Shown: positions 9,852-19,129 of the stretch, piece after piece
How the letters are laid out: each line of letters begins with the position of its first letter
Position numbering within the stretch: the stretch's first letter is position 1
Source: JAGQKC01 sp965223675
GTDB lineage: Bacteria > Nitrospirota > Nitrospiria > Nitrospirales > UBA8639
Reading direction: 5' to 3'
Assembly (NCBI GenBank): GCA_965223675.1
Contig: OZ245013.1
Span: 1,302,001-1,366,000, forward strand
DNA length: 64,000 nucleotides
Notes under the pieces: generated by a model
The model's input: the letters and a program-made list of their open reading frames with translations, nothing else
Databases searched by the model: none
Told to the model about the DNA's origin: nothing
Position numbers and translations under genes: made by a program

Positions 9852-11084
9852 CTATTTTTGAGAAAGACACGATCGTATTTTTTGCACCACGTTAGAGCGG
9901 TCATAACACCGAATAGCCTGCGCTCTAGCATTAGATCCAAGTTTGTCACTTAAGGACTTATCCCGCAATAACAACAAACACCCATCAACGATAGATCGGG
10001 CCGAGTCTCGAAGTAAAACATCGCGACCATCACACAACTCAATCCCCTCAGCTCCAATACGGGTTGCCACTATTGGTTTTCCATGGGCTGCCGCCTCGAT
10101 GATTTTCACTCGAGTTCCTGCACCAGTAAAAATTGGCGCACACACAACCCGACTCCGACGATAGAGACCGTCTAAATCTTCAACAAATCCAGGAAACTCA
10201 ATATTCGTCCCATGTGAAGTATACCCTTTCACTTGCTCTGGATGCGCTCCAGCAATAATCAACTGCGCATGTGGCATTTCTTTCTGAAGCTGAGGCCAAA
10301 TCTGCTCGAGCAAGAATTCTGCAGCTTCAATGTTAGGCCAATACGTGTAGGAACCAATAAACAGCAACGTCGGTTCATCAGTTAGCGGATGATGAGGCGG
10401 TATTCTCACAGCATTGGGAATCGTCACGACATTCGGTAAACGCCAATATTGTTCAAGATATCGACGATCCACATCTGAACACACAAACGTATAACGAGCC
10501 AATTGTATGGATTGTCGCTCAGCCCATAAAACCATGGGGATACGCAGATACAGTAGAAATCGTGAATGCCACGGTGTCTTGCTCCGGGCGGTACGCATCA
10601 ATGCTACATGATCGATATCATCAAGATTCAAGAAGATTGGAGGTAACGCACACGTTGTCTTCAATAATGGACACATCGCCTGCAGGCGATCAACGACTAT
10701 GGCATCCGGACGTCGGTTTAAGCAGGCTTCAAATACGTCAAGTTGCTCCTGACCGCTCACCTCATAATATCCAGGTTGATCAAAAAACCTCAGACTTTCC
10801 CTCATATAATCGAGCAACTTTCCTCTCTGAGTCGATGAAAAATGGCGCTTCCGCCTTTGGCAAAGAAACAAGGTGAGCTTGACGTTCCAAAATTCCAAGA
10901 ACGACTCTTGAATGTCTTTCACGTATGAGACATCGTGAGCAAGATCTGAAGATACATAAAACAACATATCGATCTCGGCAATTTCTTTCGCACTATCAAC
11001 AAACATACGCAATCGTTGAAAGGCGCCATGAACTTTCGTGTGAAAATCGCTTGGAAAATTTCTGGAAACAATTAAAATTTTCAT
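9852..11084 (-). CDS. GT4 family glycosyltransferase
   Basis: About 410 residues from an ATG at 11084 (MKILIVSRNFPSD); an in-frame TTG at 11117 would add 11 residues but gives a less family-like start. The donor domain is clear: PTLLFIGSYTYWPNIEAAEF, LIIAGAHPEQV, IEFPGFVEDLDGLYRRSRVV and APIFTGAGTRVKIIEAAAHG. The final stretch carries the conserved K-x-x-E-A-x-A-x-G donor loop. This subtype is common in capsule and O-antigen loci. It ends 168 bp from the convergent SGNH gene; I see no strong terminator in that gap. Confidence 0.87.
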   Translation of the reverse strand: MKILIVSRNFPSDFHTKVHGAFQRLRMFVDSAKEIAEIDMLFYVSSDLAHDVSYVKDIQESFLEFWNVKLTLFLCQRRKRHFSSTQRGKLLDYMRESLRFFDQPGYYEVSGQEQLDVFEACLNRRPDAIVVDRLQAMCPLLKTTCALPPIFLNLDDIDHVALMRTARSKTPWHSRFLLYLRIPMVLWAERQSIQLARYTFVCSDVDRRYLEQYWRLPNVVTIPNAVRIPPHHPLTDEPTLLFIGSYTYWPNIEAAEFLLEQIWPQLQKEMPHAQLIIAGAHPEQVKGYTSHGTNIEFPGFVEDLDGLYRRSRVVCAPIFTGAGTRVKIIEAAAHGKPIVATRIGAEGIELCDGRDVLLRDSARSIVDGCLLLLRDKSLSDKLGSNARAQAIRCYDRSNVVQKIRSCLSQK

Positions 11085-11258
11085 AAATTGTGCACTGTGC
11101 TGAACCAGACAACCCAAGACTTTTCCATCGAACGTTGTGACTGCTCACGAGGCAGATCAACCAGAGATTGTTAAGTAAACACTAATGGAACATTACAGCG
11201 AAGATCGCGGCTCAAGGTCCCAATTGATCCGGAACAAGGCGGCAAGACGTAAACCGTA

Positions 11259-12338
11259 TCACCGTATCTTCTCATAGAGATGTCGAGCTACCCATTGATA
11301 TTCTGCAGCACTCGGATGATGGTCTAGGGGATGAAGGATGGCCATACTTTCGTCTTCCATGGGAGGCACATCCACAACACGAATACCTGCGTCGGTGAGT
11401 AATTGGATCATAAGCGACTTGGAATCAGCATCCAAAAGATGGTTTCGTCGAGGCCAGAGAAGCACATAGAAGTCCCCGTCAAATCGTCGCTTGTATTTGT
11501 TCTTCGATTCAATCAGTATTTTGACCGTAGTTCTCATTGCACGATCCTTTGATATGTATGTTGGATTAATTTTCCCTAAAACAAATCGAAACAAGTACGA
11601 ATGTTTCCAGAGATTTCGATATACATAGAAAATCCGGCGAAGATCGTCTTTCTGACTGTAGGCCATTGGTCCGTGTAATTGACCATTTTGTTCATCGATA
11701 AAGAAAAATGGGTTTTCATAGGTAATACGATAATATTCCAGCTCATACGCAGTCGATCTGGTTAGATGGGCGACGATAAATGAATACACTGCAATTCCTT
11801 TAGTGAGGGTAATGTCGTCAAATAACTCATCACGATCCAATTGAACAAACATGGCCCCCGGACCGAATCCATCTCCGCCGTAGTTGTATGAACGGTATTG
11901 ATGATTCGAACTTCGTTGGAAATTTGATGGCAATGTGTGGTCTTGCGGAACACCCGCGCCAAAGGTGAAAGAGCCGCCAAAAAATAATGCGTGCTTGATG
12001 GAATCTTCACGAGCAGGGAATGACTTTCTCCTGCCCTTCTCATCAAAGTCGTACACGACATCCTTAAAAATTACAGACTCGTCTTCAAACGACGAACTTA
12101 ATGTTCTGACTCCGGGTTTATGCCAATACGTTAGAATCGGATCTTTAATCTTATAGGGAACAGATGACGAAAACTTCCATTCTGGCGTTGGAATTGCTTC
12201 ATAATATACCCAAAAGACAAGTTCGGTCATAAAAAACAAAAAAACAAAAGACCATACAACGAGAAAAAAATTATTTCGCTTAATAACTACCAATATCGAT
12301 ACAAAAATCAAAGAAAGAAAAAAAACCAAGCCTGCCAT
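11259..12338 (-). CDS. SGNH/GDSL hydrolase-like protein with two N-terminal membrane spans
   Basis: A 359-residue protein. Residues 1-45 hold two hydrophobic spans (LVFFLSLIFVSILVV and FLVVWSFVFLFFMTEL), so the rest probably faces the periplasm. ALFFGGSFTFGAGV is SGNH block I (Ser in GGS), SYNYGGDGFGPG fits block II, and HPLDHHPSAAEYQWVA near the C-terminus supplies the Asp-His pair followed by the usual A-x-x-Y-x-x-A helix. It is probably an esterase or acyltransferase on the surface glycan; the substrate is unknown. It lies in a run of glycosylation genes, 141 bp or more from neighbours, and the poly-A-rich upstream region has no obvious promoter. Confidence 0.75.
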   Translation of the reverse strand: MAGLVFFLSLIFVSILVVIKRNNFFLVVWSFVFLFFMTELVFWVYYEAIPTPEWKFSSSVPYKIKDPILTYWHKPGVRTLSSSFEDESVIFKDVVYDFDEKGRRKSFPAREDSIKHALFFGGSFTFGAGVPQDHTLPSNFQRSSNHQYRSYNYGGDGFGPGAMFVQLDRDELFDDITLTKGIAVYSFIVAHLTRSTAYELEYYRITYENPFFFIDEQNGQLHGPMAYSQKDDLRRIFYVYRNLWKHSYLFRFVLGKINPTYISKDRAMRTTVKILIESKNKYKRRFDGDFYVLLWPRRNHLLDADSKSLMIQLLTDAGIRVVDVPPMEDESMAILHPLDHHPSAAEYQWVARHLYEKIR

Positions 12339-12587
12339 TATGACCGCACCCTGTCATTTCTCATTCTAAAGACTCGGATTTTTACTAAGCAGAAACCTAT
12401 TTAAACCTCGAGATTTAATGCCGGGTAAAAATCCGAACCTTCACGATAGATGAATTAGGAGGAGAAGAACTCTTACTCTTCACGCTCTTCCTTAGGAAAG
12501 GTATATACCATTCAAAGAAAAGTTGAAAGAGCAATGAGGTAAAAACACACGATACGAATTACGGCCGGAGTAAAGAAGACAACTTCA

Positions 12588-13376
12588 TTAGGCCTTTTGT
12601 AAGGCAAAACACACAAATGTATACCGAAGGTCGAATTGCTTCCAATGCACTACTCGCTCTTCGCAATTCAAATTTATGTTTCCACAAGATTGAAATCCAT
12701 AACCGTGTGCGCAATCCAACATGTTTCGAATATCATCCTCGTTAAAAATTGTGATTGGCACCCCAAAAGCTTTTTGGCATTTTGTATCGACAACATCTTT
12801 CCAATAATCTGTCGAAGTTAACAACACTCCATTAGGCTTCAACAGTCTAAACATTTCTTTAAAATACGCATGGATATCTACTCCATGTTCTATAACACTC
12901 ATACTGACGATGGCATCAAATGACTCGTCGTGAAAGCGAGAATGGGTAAGATCACCCGGTTCATACCGAATCGGTCCTCGACGCAATGGCTTATCAAATA
13001 TCAAATCGATTCCCATCAGATTTCGATAACCATACTGAAATAACCAAACAAGAAGCGTCGAGTACAACGTCGCACCAACTTCGAGAATGTTGGCCTGATT
13101 ATCAGTTCGCTGTAATATTTCGTCTAACATGCTGATACCATCCCAATTTTTTGGCGGATCACCATGAGGAATCAAGCCACAATTCTTCACGACTTGTATC
13201 GCTTCGTCAACTTGGCTGTGCACTTGTAACGTTGAATTCATCCAAGATTTGCTCAATCTTTTGGCAGGAATTTCTGCGCCGAGACGCATCAGGCGGTTCT
13301 TAAGATGATACTCTGACGACTGCATCCATGTTCCCACAATGGTGGGAGCAACCATTCTTTTCATGAATTGAATCAT
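12588..13376 (-). CDS. Class I SAM-dependent methyltransferase (type 11)
   Basis: A 262-residue protein. The centre carries the Methyltransf_11 pattern: ILEVGATLYSTLLVWLF (motif I, with the usual GxGxG loosened to GATLYS), LMGIDLIFD (motif II acidic residue), YEPGDLTHSRFHDESFDAIV (motif III region) and SMSVIEHGVDIHAYFKEM, then LLKPNGVLLTSTDYW. The motif I deviation is notable, but the rest is intact. It probably methylates a sugar or lipid-linked intermediate. The ATG at 13376 has a second Met four codons later, so the start could shift slightly. Confidence 0.78.
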   Translation of the reverse strand: MIQFMKRMVAPTIVGTWMQSSEYHLKNRLMRLGAEIPAKRLSKSWMNSTLQVHSQVDEAIQVVKNCGLIPHGDPPKNWDGISMLDEILQRTDNQANILEVGATLYSTLLVWLFQYGYRNLMGIDLIFDKPLRRGPIRYEPGDLTHSRFHDESFDAIVSMSVIEHGVDIHAYFKEMFRLLKPNGVLLTSTDYWKDVVDTKCQKAFGVPITIFNEDDIRNMLDCAHGYGFQSCGNINLNCEERVVHWKQFDLRYTFVCFALQKA

Positions 13377-13652
13377 TCCAATTTCCCCAGGTATGCGTCT
13401 TCAATTCTCTTTAGGAGATGGACCGACGTCGTAACAAGCATGACGTCCTGATTGCTTCATGACAAAACAAGAACTCTAAACTAAGAAACGTCGTCAGTTC
13501 GTTAATTCTTTTTGACGAGAATGAATCCGAATCATAGCACAAGACCCATAGTCACGGTCATTCAGCTATCAACAACTTCGAAAAATCCCCTCAATGTGGC
13601 CGACATGATTCTGCTCTCTAACAGGCCATGCGCTGACGGCTTTGGTCCACGC

Positions 13653-14576
13653 CTATTGGGTGCATATTCGCTTAACTGTACGCAGTGCATTCCAAAACCC
13701 ATTTGGCATCACATACGCATCAGGCGGATACGCGTAGTGAAACATATGGTAAATTTTCAAAAATGTTAAAAATCGTTTACTACCAGAGGGAATCGCATCT
13801 GCGCGTTGATAATTCATCTTTGAAAAAAACTGGCCCCCCTTTGCTTTCACCTCTTTATCATTGTTCGTTGCTTCACACATCTGTTGTAACAATGCTTTGT
13901 AATCTACGCACCAATCCATAACTGCGACTGAAGCCGTGATCTCTTCCGCATGTTTTCTGAAGCTCGCTTTCACATCTTTAATATCAAACCATCCATACTG
14001 TTTGGCCAAATAAACGATAGCAACGCCATCACTGACATGATGGCGTTTTGAATGAAAACCACCGTCTTCCCGCAATCCTCTGGTTTGATACAATGTGTTA
14101 CAGAGATACCAGGAAGTTTTATTCTCGAACCATGCGAGGAAAAAGTCCTTCAATAAAGATCCGTCAACTGTATTGAGATGAGAATGAATCACGTTTCCAT
14201 AGGCATCGATAACCCGAACGCCAGTCCTGATCACGCCAACATTCGGTAACCGACGCTCGGCATTCATACACGTCTCAACAAAGTCAGGATCGATTACATC
14301 ATCATCATGAAGTTGTAAAAAGTAATCGCCTCTTGCCTGATTGAGACAAAAGTTGGAATTACCAAGAGGACCGATATTTACCCTATGCCTGACATACTTG
14401 ACTCGCGGATCCTCGTACTGCAGGACAACCTCCTCTGTGTTATCACTAGAACAATTGTCAGACACAATAATCTCAAGATTTTGGTACGTTTGAGCCATTG
14501 CACTTTCGAGAGCCTGTTGCAAGAAGCTACTGGCACGATTATACGTGGGAATACCTATTGTCACCAGTTTACGCAT
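13653..14576 (-). CDS. GT2 family glycosyltransferase
   Basis: A 307-residue GT-A enzyme. It opens MRKLVTIGIPTYNRASSF, then NLEIIVSDNCSSDNTEE and YFLQLHDDDVIDPDFV, where DDD is the metal-binding DxD site. HVSDGVAIVYLAKQYG is the likely acceptor/catalytic-base region. It is shorter than the other GT2 genes and has no membrane span. It acts in the cytoplasm on a lipid-linked glycan, presumably. The downstream 275-bp spacer towards 13376 holds no recognised feature. Confidence 0.87.
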   Translation of the reverse strand: MRKLVTIGIPTYNRASSFLQQALESAMAQTYQNLEIIVSDNCSSDNTEEVVLQYEDPRVKYVRHRVNIGPLGNSNFCLNQARGDYFLQLHDDDVIDPDFVETCMNAERRLPNVGVIRTGVRVIDAYGNVIHSHLNTVDGSLLKDFFLAWFENKTSWYLCNTLYQTRGLREDGGFHSKRHHVSDGVAIVYLAKQYGWFDIKDVKASFRKHAEEITASVAVMDWCVDYKALLQQMCEATNNDKEVKAKGGQFFSKMNYQRADAIPSGSKRFLTFLKIYHMFHYAYPPDAYVMPNGFWNALRTVKRICTQ

Positions 14577-14750
14577 ATGCTTCGTTTACAATTTCTTATT
14601 GTGAACAACCTGGGAGAACAAAATTGCCTGGACGGCCATCCTTTCGAACACTTCAACTGACTCCATACGAATGTTCCGACTTCTTGTTGACATGACCATC
14701 ATGTCACAACAATTCAACCTATCCATATCTGTGTCATGAGTAAAACGAAA

Positions 14751-15983
14751 TTAAAGTTTAGAGACATCTGTATGCTGGGCTTCTAAAAAAATTTTTTCGA
14801 TCTTCCCCACCTCGATCGTCGCATTAAAGTCCTGTTCAATTTTTTTTCTTCCATGTTGCCCTAAGCATCGACTGAAGTGCGAGTCCTTGAAAATTCGTTC
14901 GACCGCATCTGCAATCGCGCTAGCGTCCTTAACCGGCACTAATAGTCCATTCACCCCATCTTCAACAAGTTCACTGATTCCACGAATGTTTGATGTCACG
15001 ACGGGAACCTGCATGGCCATCGCTTCTTTGACGCCGTTCGGTAACACATCACCCAATCCGTCGGAGTCTATGATGCTCGGCAACACAAACACGCTTGCTC
15101 GTGATAACTCTCGGCGAACTTGATCATACGTCAAGAATCCAGCAAAAGAAATGTTTGGCACCTGTAGCTCATCAATTAATTGATCAAGAAGGCGTCGTTC
15201 CGGACCTTCTCCGACAATTGTACAGGTATATGCAATGTTTCGTTGCTGCAAAAGGTGACATGCACGGATCAAATAAGCAAGTCCTTTTTCCGGATGCAGT
15301 CGCGAGACAGCTAAAATGGAGTTTCGTAGACGGTTGAGTGGTTTCCGAGGAGCAAAATACGAAACATCAATGGCATCATGTATCACCTCGATGGGACCGT
15401 CGAGCTGTAACTGCGTCTGAAGATATTCCTGATTATGTCTGGCAATAGTAAACACGCTCGCTGCACCAACGATCTTTTTCCTTCTTTTTCGAGCTTCTGT
15501 TAAGTGATTACCTTGCCAGATATCATGCGCTTTAAACGACAAAGTATACGGTATGTCAAGAACGTTAGCTAAGAATGCAACTTTATCGATAATCGGCGGG
15601 ATCGAAAAAGGCGCATGAATAAGATCAAGACGCTCATTAAGAAACTGCCGAATATCAACATAGTCGACAACCCCATATTTTGGATGGGAATATCCGGAGA
15701 AGAAAAAATAACAAGCTCTACCAGTCAAGAGGGGGTGAATGAGAGCATCATACAACAGAGCTGGAATAAATGAACGGTATTTTTCTCCTCTGGAGGAAAA
15801 TTTGGAAAAGCGATAGAACGTCTTATCAAGCCCATGTTCGAGCAGGATCGGTTCATTGATTGCCTGATGAATGCGACTTGTTCCCTCTGCAAGAATCAGG
15901 ATTTCATGTCCTCGACGCTGGATCTGGAGGATTTCGTTAAAGATAAATGTGGCAAGATTATCACAAATATAGAGTATTCTCAT
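14751..15983 (-). CDS. GT4 family glycosyltransferase
   Basis: A 410-residue retaining GT-B transferase of the WcaL/colanic-acid type. Visible landmarks are MRILYICDNLATFIFNEI (acceptor domain), ILAVSRLHPEKGLAYLIRAC, CTIVGEGPERRLLDQLIDEL, and FVLPSIIDSDGLGDVLPNGV followed by KEAMAMQVPVV. The middle element contains the donor-binding GEGPE, and the last includes the conserved E-A-M-A-x-x-x-P-V-V tract. The start is an ATG at 15983, 63 bp after the acyltransferase gene. Donor and linkage are unknown. Confidence 0.88.
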   Translation of the reverse strand: MRILYICDNLATFIFNEILQIQRRGHEILILAEGTSRIHQAINEPILLEHGLDKTFYRFSKFSSRGEKYRSFIPALLYDALIHPLLTGRACYFFFSGYSHPKYGVVDYVDIRQFLNERLDLIHAPFSIPPIIDKVAFLANVLDIPYTLSFKAHDIWQGNHLTEARKRRKKIVGAASVFTIARHNQEYLQTQLQLDGPIEVIHDAIDVSYFAPRKPLNRLRNSILAVSRLHPEKGLAYLIRACHLLQQRNIAYTCTIVGEGPERRLLDQLIDELQVPNISFAGFLTYDQVRRELSRASVFVLPSIIDSDGLGDVLPNGVKEAMAMQVPVVTSNIRGISELVEDGVNGLLVPVKDASAIADAVERIFKDSHFSRCLGQHGRKKIEQDFNATIEVGKIEKIFLEAQHTDVSKL

Positions 15984-16046
15984 TTTGAATCATGCACCGC
16001 TCATCTTTCATCCGTTCTCTGTGTAAGCTCACTGCATCAACCGTGT

Positions 16047-16760
16047 TTAGCAAGAGGGTCCCGCATCTATATACTCCTCCTTACTCTCAGATGCCGAGCC
16101 CCATTGCCCACTCTTTTCATTCCATCTTTTAATTACTCGTGCTGGCGCACCAACGGCAATACATCGATCGGGAATGCTTTTCGTGACCACACTATTTGCA
16201 CCCACAATACTCATTTCACCAATGGTCACCCCTGGAAAAATAACCACGTTTTGGCCAATCCAACATCCACGCTTAACAGTAATCGGTTGAATTCGAGTGA
16301 TGTCCTGATACTTGTATGGCTCATCGATGCGAGTGTAGCCGTGAAACCCATCAGTGATATTCACATTCGTGGCGAACATCACATCATCTTCAATCGTAAT
16401 ATGACCCATTGCGGCCACCTGTAATTGGCCTGTACTCGTTACTCGGCTGCCAATTGAAATCTTTGACAGAAATGTTTGATTTGTTTCCTGTCTATTAGGA
16501 TGCTGCATTGTAGGTCCAGGGTATCCTGACAGTGCGATCAGCAAACAATTTGGACCCAAATAGATATCGTTGCCTAGAAAGATACGATCGGGATTCACGA
16601 TATTTCTTGGCAAATCTATATTGACATTTCGAGGGCTGTTGCCAAATTTCGGCAACAATTTCTTTGCCACGATGGCCTTAGATTTTTCAAAATGACAGGC
16701 AACCAGTATAGCGATCTTTCTTAACGTGGCTGCGATAAACCGGTCAAGCGTGGTGAACAT
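16047..16760 (-). CDS. Left-handed beta-helix acyltransferase (hexapeptide repeat family)
   Basis: A 237-residue protein. From residue ~55 on it shows imperfect hexapeptide turns: NPDRIFLGNDIYLGPNC, ISIGSRVTSTGQLQVAAMGH, ITIEDDVMFATNVNITDGFH, ITVKRGCWIGQNVVIFPGVT, IGEMSIVGANSVVTKSIPDR. It ends with CIAVGAPARVIKRW, the standard tail of WbbJ/maltose-acetyltransferase-like enzymes. DGFHGY supplies the catalytic His. It most likely O- or N-acetylates a sugar in the cytoplasm. The ATG at 16760 is followed by an amphipathic basic helix (residues 1-35) that may contact the membrane. Confidence 0.87.
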   Translation of the reverse strand: MFTTLDRFIAATLRKIAILVACHFEKSKAIVAKKLLPKFGNSPRNVNIDLPRNIVNPDRIFLGNDIYLGPNCLLIALSGYPGPTMQHPNRQETNQTFLSKISIGSRVTSTGQLQVAAMGHITIEDDVMFATNVNITDGFHGYTRIDEPYKYQDITRIQPITVKRGCWIGQNVVIFPGVTIGEMSIVGANSVVTKSIPDRCIAVGAPARVIKRWNEKSGQWGSASESKEEYIDAGPSC

Positions 16761-17004
16761 AAAGAACGCTCCATGTATTTACCCCAGTACTATAGCCTAT
16801 TCTGAAAAACTTCGAAGGTTTGACGTATTAAAAACCGCCCAGAACGTCATGATGGCGCATATGGAAATTATTAGGATTCGCTAAAATACTGAGTTCCAAG
16901 GCAAGCCTGCTCCCGCAACAATCATCAATATCTAACACGCCCCTCGGCCCCACGGTCGATCATCATGAAATCATCACGGGACGCTATGCGACCTATCGTT
17001 CTTG

Positions 17005-17745
17005 CTATTTTGTTTCGGTTGGAGATTTTCTCATGGGGCGCATGTGGATATCCGTCACTTCTACAGAGTAAGGCAACGAGAGTAGGCAACGTAACGTTGT
17101 CGCCACGTCATTGGGTTGAATAAGAAGATCCGGATGATACGGAGTTCCCTGCTGCCGATGAAGCGCCGCGAGCATCGGCGTCGCGGTACGCCCGAGAAAC
17201 ATGCTCAGCACTCGTACGCTATCATCATTCACTTCATCCCTTAGACTATCCGTAAAGGCCTTCAGTGCGTATTTCATGCTTGCATACTGACTTAACCCCG
17301 CGCGCGCCTGTTGCCAGACACTCGAGTTCATCATAACAATTTGTCCAGAACAACGTTTTATCATCGGCAGCAAGCCCTGAGTCAACGCATAAGCCGCACG
17401 TACATTCGTATAATATTGCACATCCAAATCCTCAGTCATGACTTCCTCAATTCGACCAACTGTCAAAACACCAGCACAATGTATGAAGAGATTGATGTGC
17501 TCAACATCACTCTTTAACCGTTCGATCAACTCATTGAGAGCATTTTTATCCGAGAGATCCGCCTGATATGATAGGACTCTTGAGGAAGTTTTGCGTACGA
17601 GAGACGTGACAGTTTTAAGCGAGGCTTCATTCCGTCCAGTCAAACAAAGAGTGAGGTCTTCTCGTGCCAACGAAAGAGCAATGGCTTTTCCCACCCCACT
17701 CGTCGCCCCAGTGATGAGCGCTATTTGACCTGACAAAGTTTCCAT
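17005..17745 (-). CDS. Short-chain dehydrogenase/reductase
   Basis: A 246-residue classical SDR. It has the NAD(P)-binding TGATSGVG loop at residues 13-20, LTGRNEASL (Arg after the second strand, suggesting NADP(H)), HCAGVL as the NAG-like motif, MMNSS with the catalytic Ser, and YASMK as the Y-x-x-x-K pair. Since it sits next to the CDP-sugar cassette it could reduce a 4-keto sugar made in that pathway, but classical SDRs are broad and this is inference. It lies 59 bp downstream of the DUF4910 gene on the same strand. Confidence 0.82.
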   Translation of the reverse strand: METLSGQIALITGATSGVGKAIALSLAREDLTLCLTGRNEASLKTVTSLVRKTSSRVLSYQADLSDKNALNELIERLKSDVEHINLFIHCAGVLTVGRIEEVMTEDLDVQYYTNVRAAYALTQGLLPMIKRCSGQIVMMNSSVWQQARAGLSQYASMKYALKAFTDSLRDEVNDDSVRVLSMFLGRTATPMLAALHRQQGTPYHPDLLIQPNDVATTLRCLLSLPYSVEVTDIHMRPMRKSPTETK

Positions 17746-17804
17746 ATTGCTATATTGCCATTAACATTCACGCCACTCTAACCAGAAGGGTGAACATTTG
17801 GTCG

Positions 17805-19112
17805 TCAGTGTGGAACAGACAATTCTTTTAATAAATGATGAGCTTCCAAAGCATCGGCGGCATCCTTAATCACCGAAAATGGAATCGCTGCACGCTCTGC
17901 AATATCTAAGAGAGAATGCTGGCCATCTGAAAAGTTCAGCACCCAAAATATCGCAATCTCACGTTGGGCTCGTTCTGCTTGACCACTAATGGCTCTATAG
18001 AGCCCACGCCTCCCCAGTTGAGGTTCGCATTTAGGATTTTGGTTAACGTAGGTCCTATTACCTTCCAACGTTTCAACAATCGCCCGACATTTCATCCATG
18101 AATCCTCCAGAAACGCAGGCCGCACGAATTCAAGATTATCCGCCGAAGTATGATATTCAGGAAAACACCCATTGGGGGTGCGCATGAGATTACCCACGGG
18201 AAGATTGAACCCTGGAGAGCAGTATTGCCGCTCATCATACCCGTAAGGAGAGAAGTCTAGAATCTTGTAAGCACGACCAGAATGCTCAAGAACATGCTTC
18301 GCCACTCGATCAATCTCCGCCGATCCTTGGCGACTTTTTTTATACGTCGTATCACCAGAGTCACCAAGTAATGCCAACACAAGTCCATGCCTAATCTTAC
18401 GAACTTGTGATTCATTGCGCGCCAACCATGTAATCGGTCCGATAGTTCCAGGAAGAAATACAAATCGATACGAGTAACGCCGCTCTCGTGTCTCAAGATA
18501 TTTCGCAAGAAATGTCGCTAGAGAAATACCTGACAAATTGTCATTGCAGAGTGACGGATGACAAATGTGACAGGAAATAAGTATCTCGTCTTCTACCTCT
18601 CCCCTCAAGTAATACTCTCCATACGTGAGAGCTCCTTCTTCCAATGAAGAATCAATACACACTTCGTATTTTTGGTCAGGAAGTTCTTCTAATTGTTTGT
18701 GGGTAAGACAAAATCCCCACTGTTCATGGTGGTAAGAAGTCCGGTAAGGAATCCAATCGGGATGATCCGGCAAAGTAAAGAGATGGGGTTTCAATTCAGC
18801 CAAGGAGAGGGTTGTCTGCACCGGCACGCTATAACTCATGACATGTAAGTTGGAGTTTTGAAAATCGACAATCTTTTCTCCCGCCATATTCTTAATATAG
18901 GCATCGCGAATATTCCACTCTTTGGGTACAGTCCAATCGAATACCGGGGTTCCCGTTGTCACTTCGTGCATCTCAAGAGCGATATGTTGCATGAGCTTTT
19001 TGAGAGTCTGACGCACCCCATCACCTGTAATACTCCGGCATATAGGGTAGAGTTCCTCAATCAATGTATAGAGGTCATTTCCTTGAATTTGCATTTCGTT
19101 TTTTTTAATCAT
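17805..19112 (-). CDS. DUF4910/M28-like aminopeptidase-fold protein with C-terminal winged-helix segment
   Basis: About 435 residues from an ATG at 19112 (MIKKNEMQIQ); a longer open frame reaches 19229 but would overlap the methyltransferase by 100 bp. The protein matches the COG4310/DUF4910 pattern: CRSITGDGVRQTLKKL, then a DUF2172-like beta insert, then LISCHICHPSLCNDNLSG, GDSGDTTY and FPEYHTSADNLEFV. The His, Asp and terminal HTS-x-DN residues are those that bind zinc in M28 peptidases. The last ~90 residues look like a winged helix (SLLDIAERAAIPFSVIKDAA). Such genes often sit in sugar loci beside C-methyltransferases; their substrate is unknown. Confidence 0.78.
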   Translation of the reverse strand: MIKKNEMQIQGNDLYTLIEELYPICRSITGDGVRQTLKKLMQHIALEMHEVTTGTPVFDWTVPKEWNIRDAYIKNMAGEKIVDFQNSNLHVMSYSVPVQTTLSLAELKPHLFTLPDHPDWIPYRTSYHHEQWGFCLTHKQLEELPDQKYEVCIDSSLEEGALTYGEYYLRGEVEDEILISCHICHPSLCNDNLSGISLATFLAKYLETRERRYSYRFVFLPGTIGPITWLARNESQVRKIRHGLVLALLGDSGDTTYKKSRQGSAEIDRVAKHVLEHSGRAYKILDFSPYGYDERQYCSPGFNLPVGNLMRTPNGCFPEYHTSADNLEFVRPAFLEDSWMKCRAIVETLEGNRTYVNQNPKCEPQLGRRGLYRAISGQAERAQREIAIFWVLNFSDGQHSLLDIAERAAIPFSVIKDAADALEAHHLLKELSVPH

Positions 19113-19129
19113 GCGAGGTAATAGCTTCG

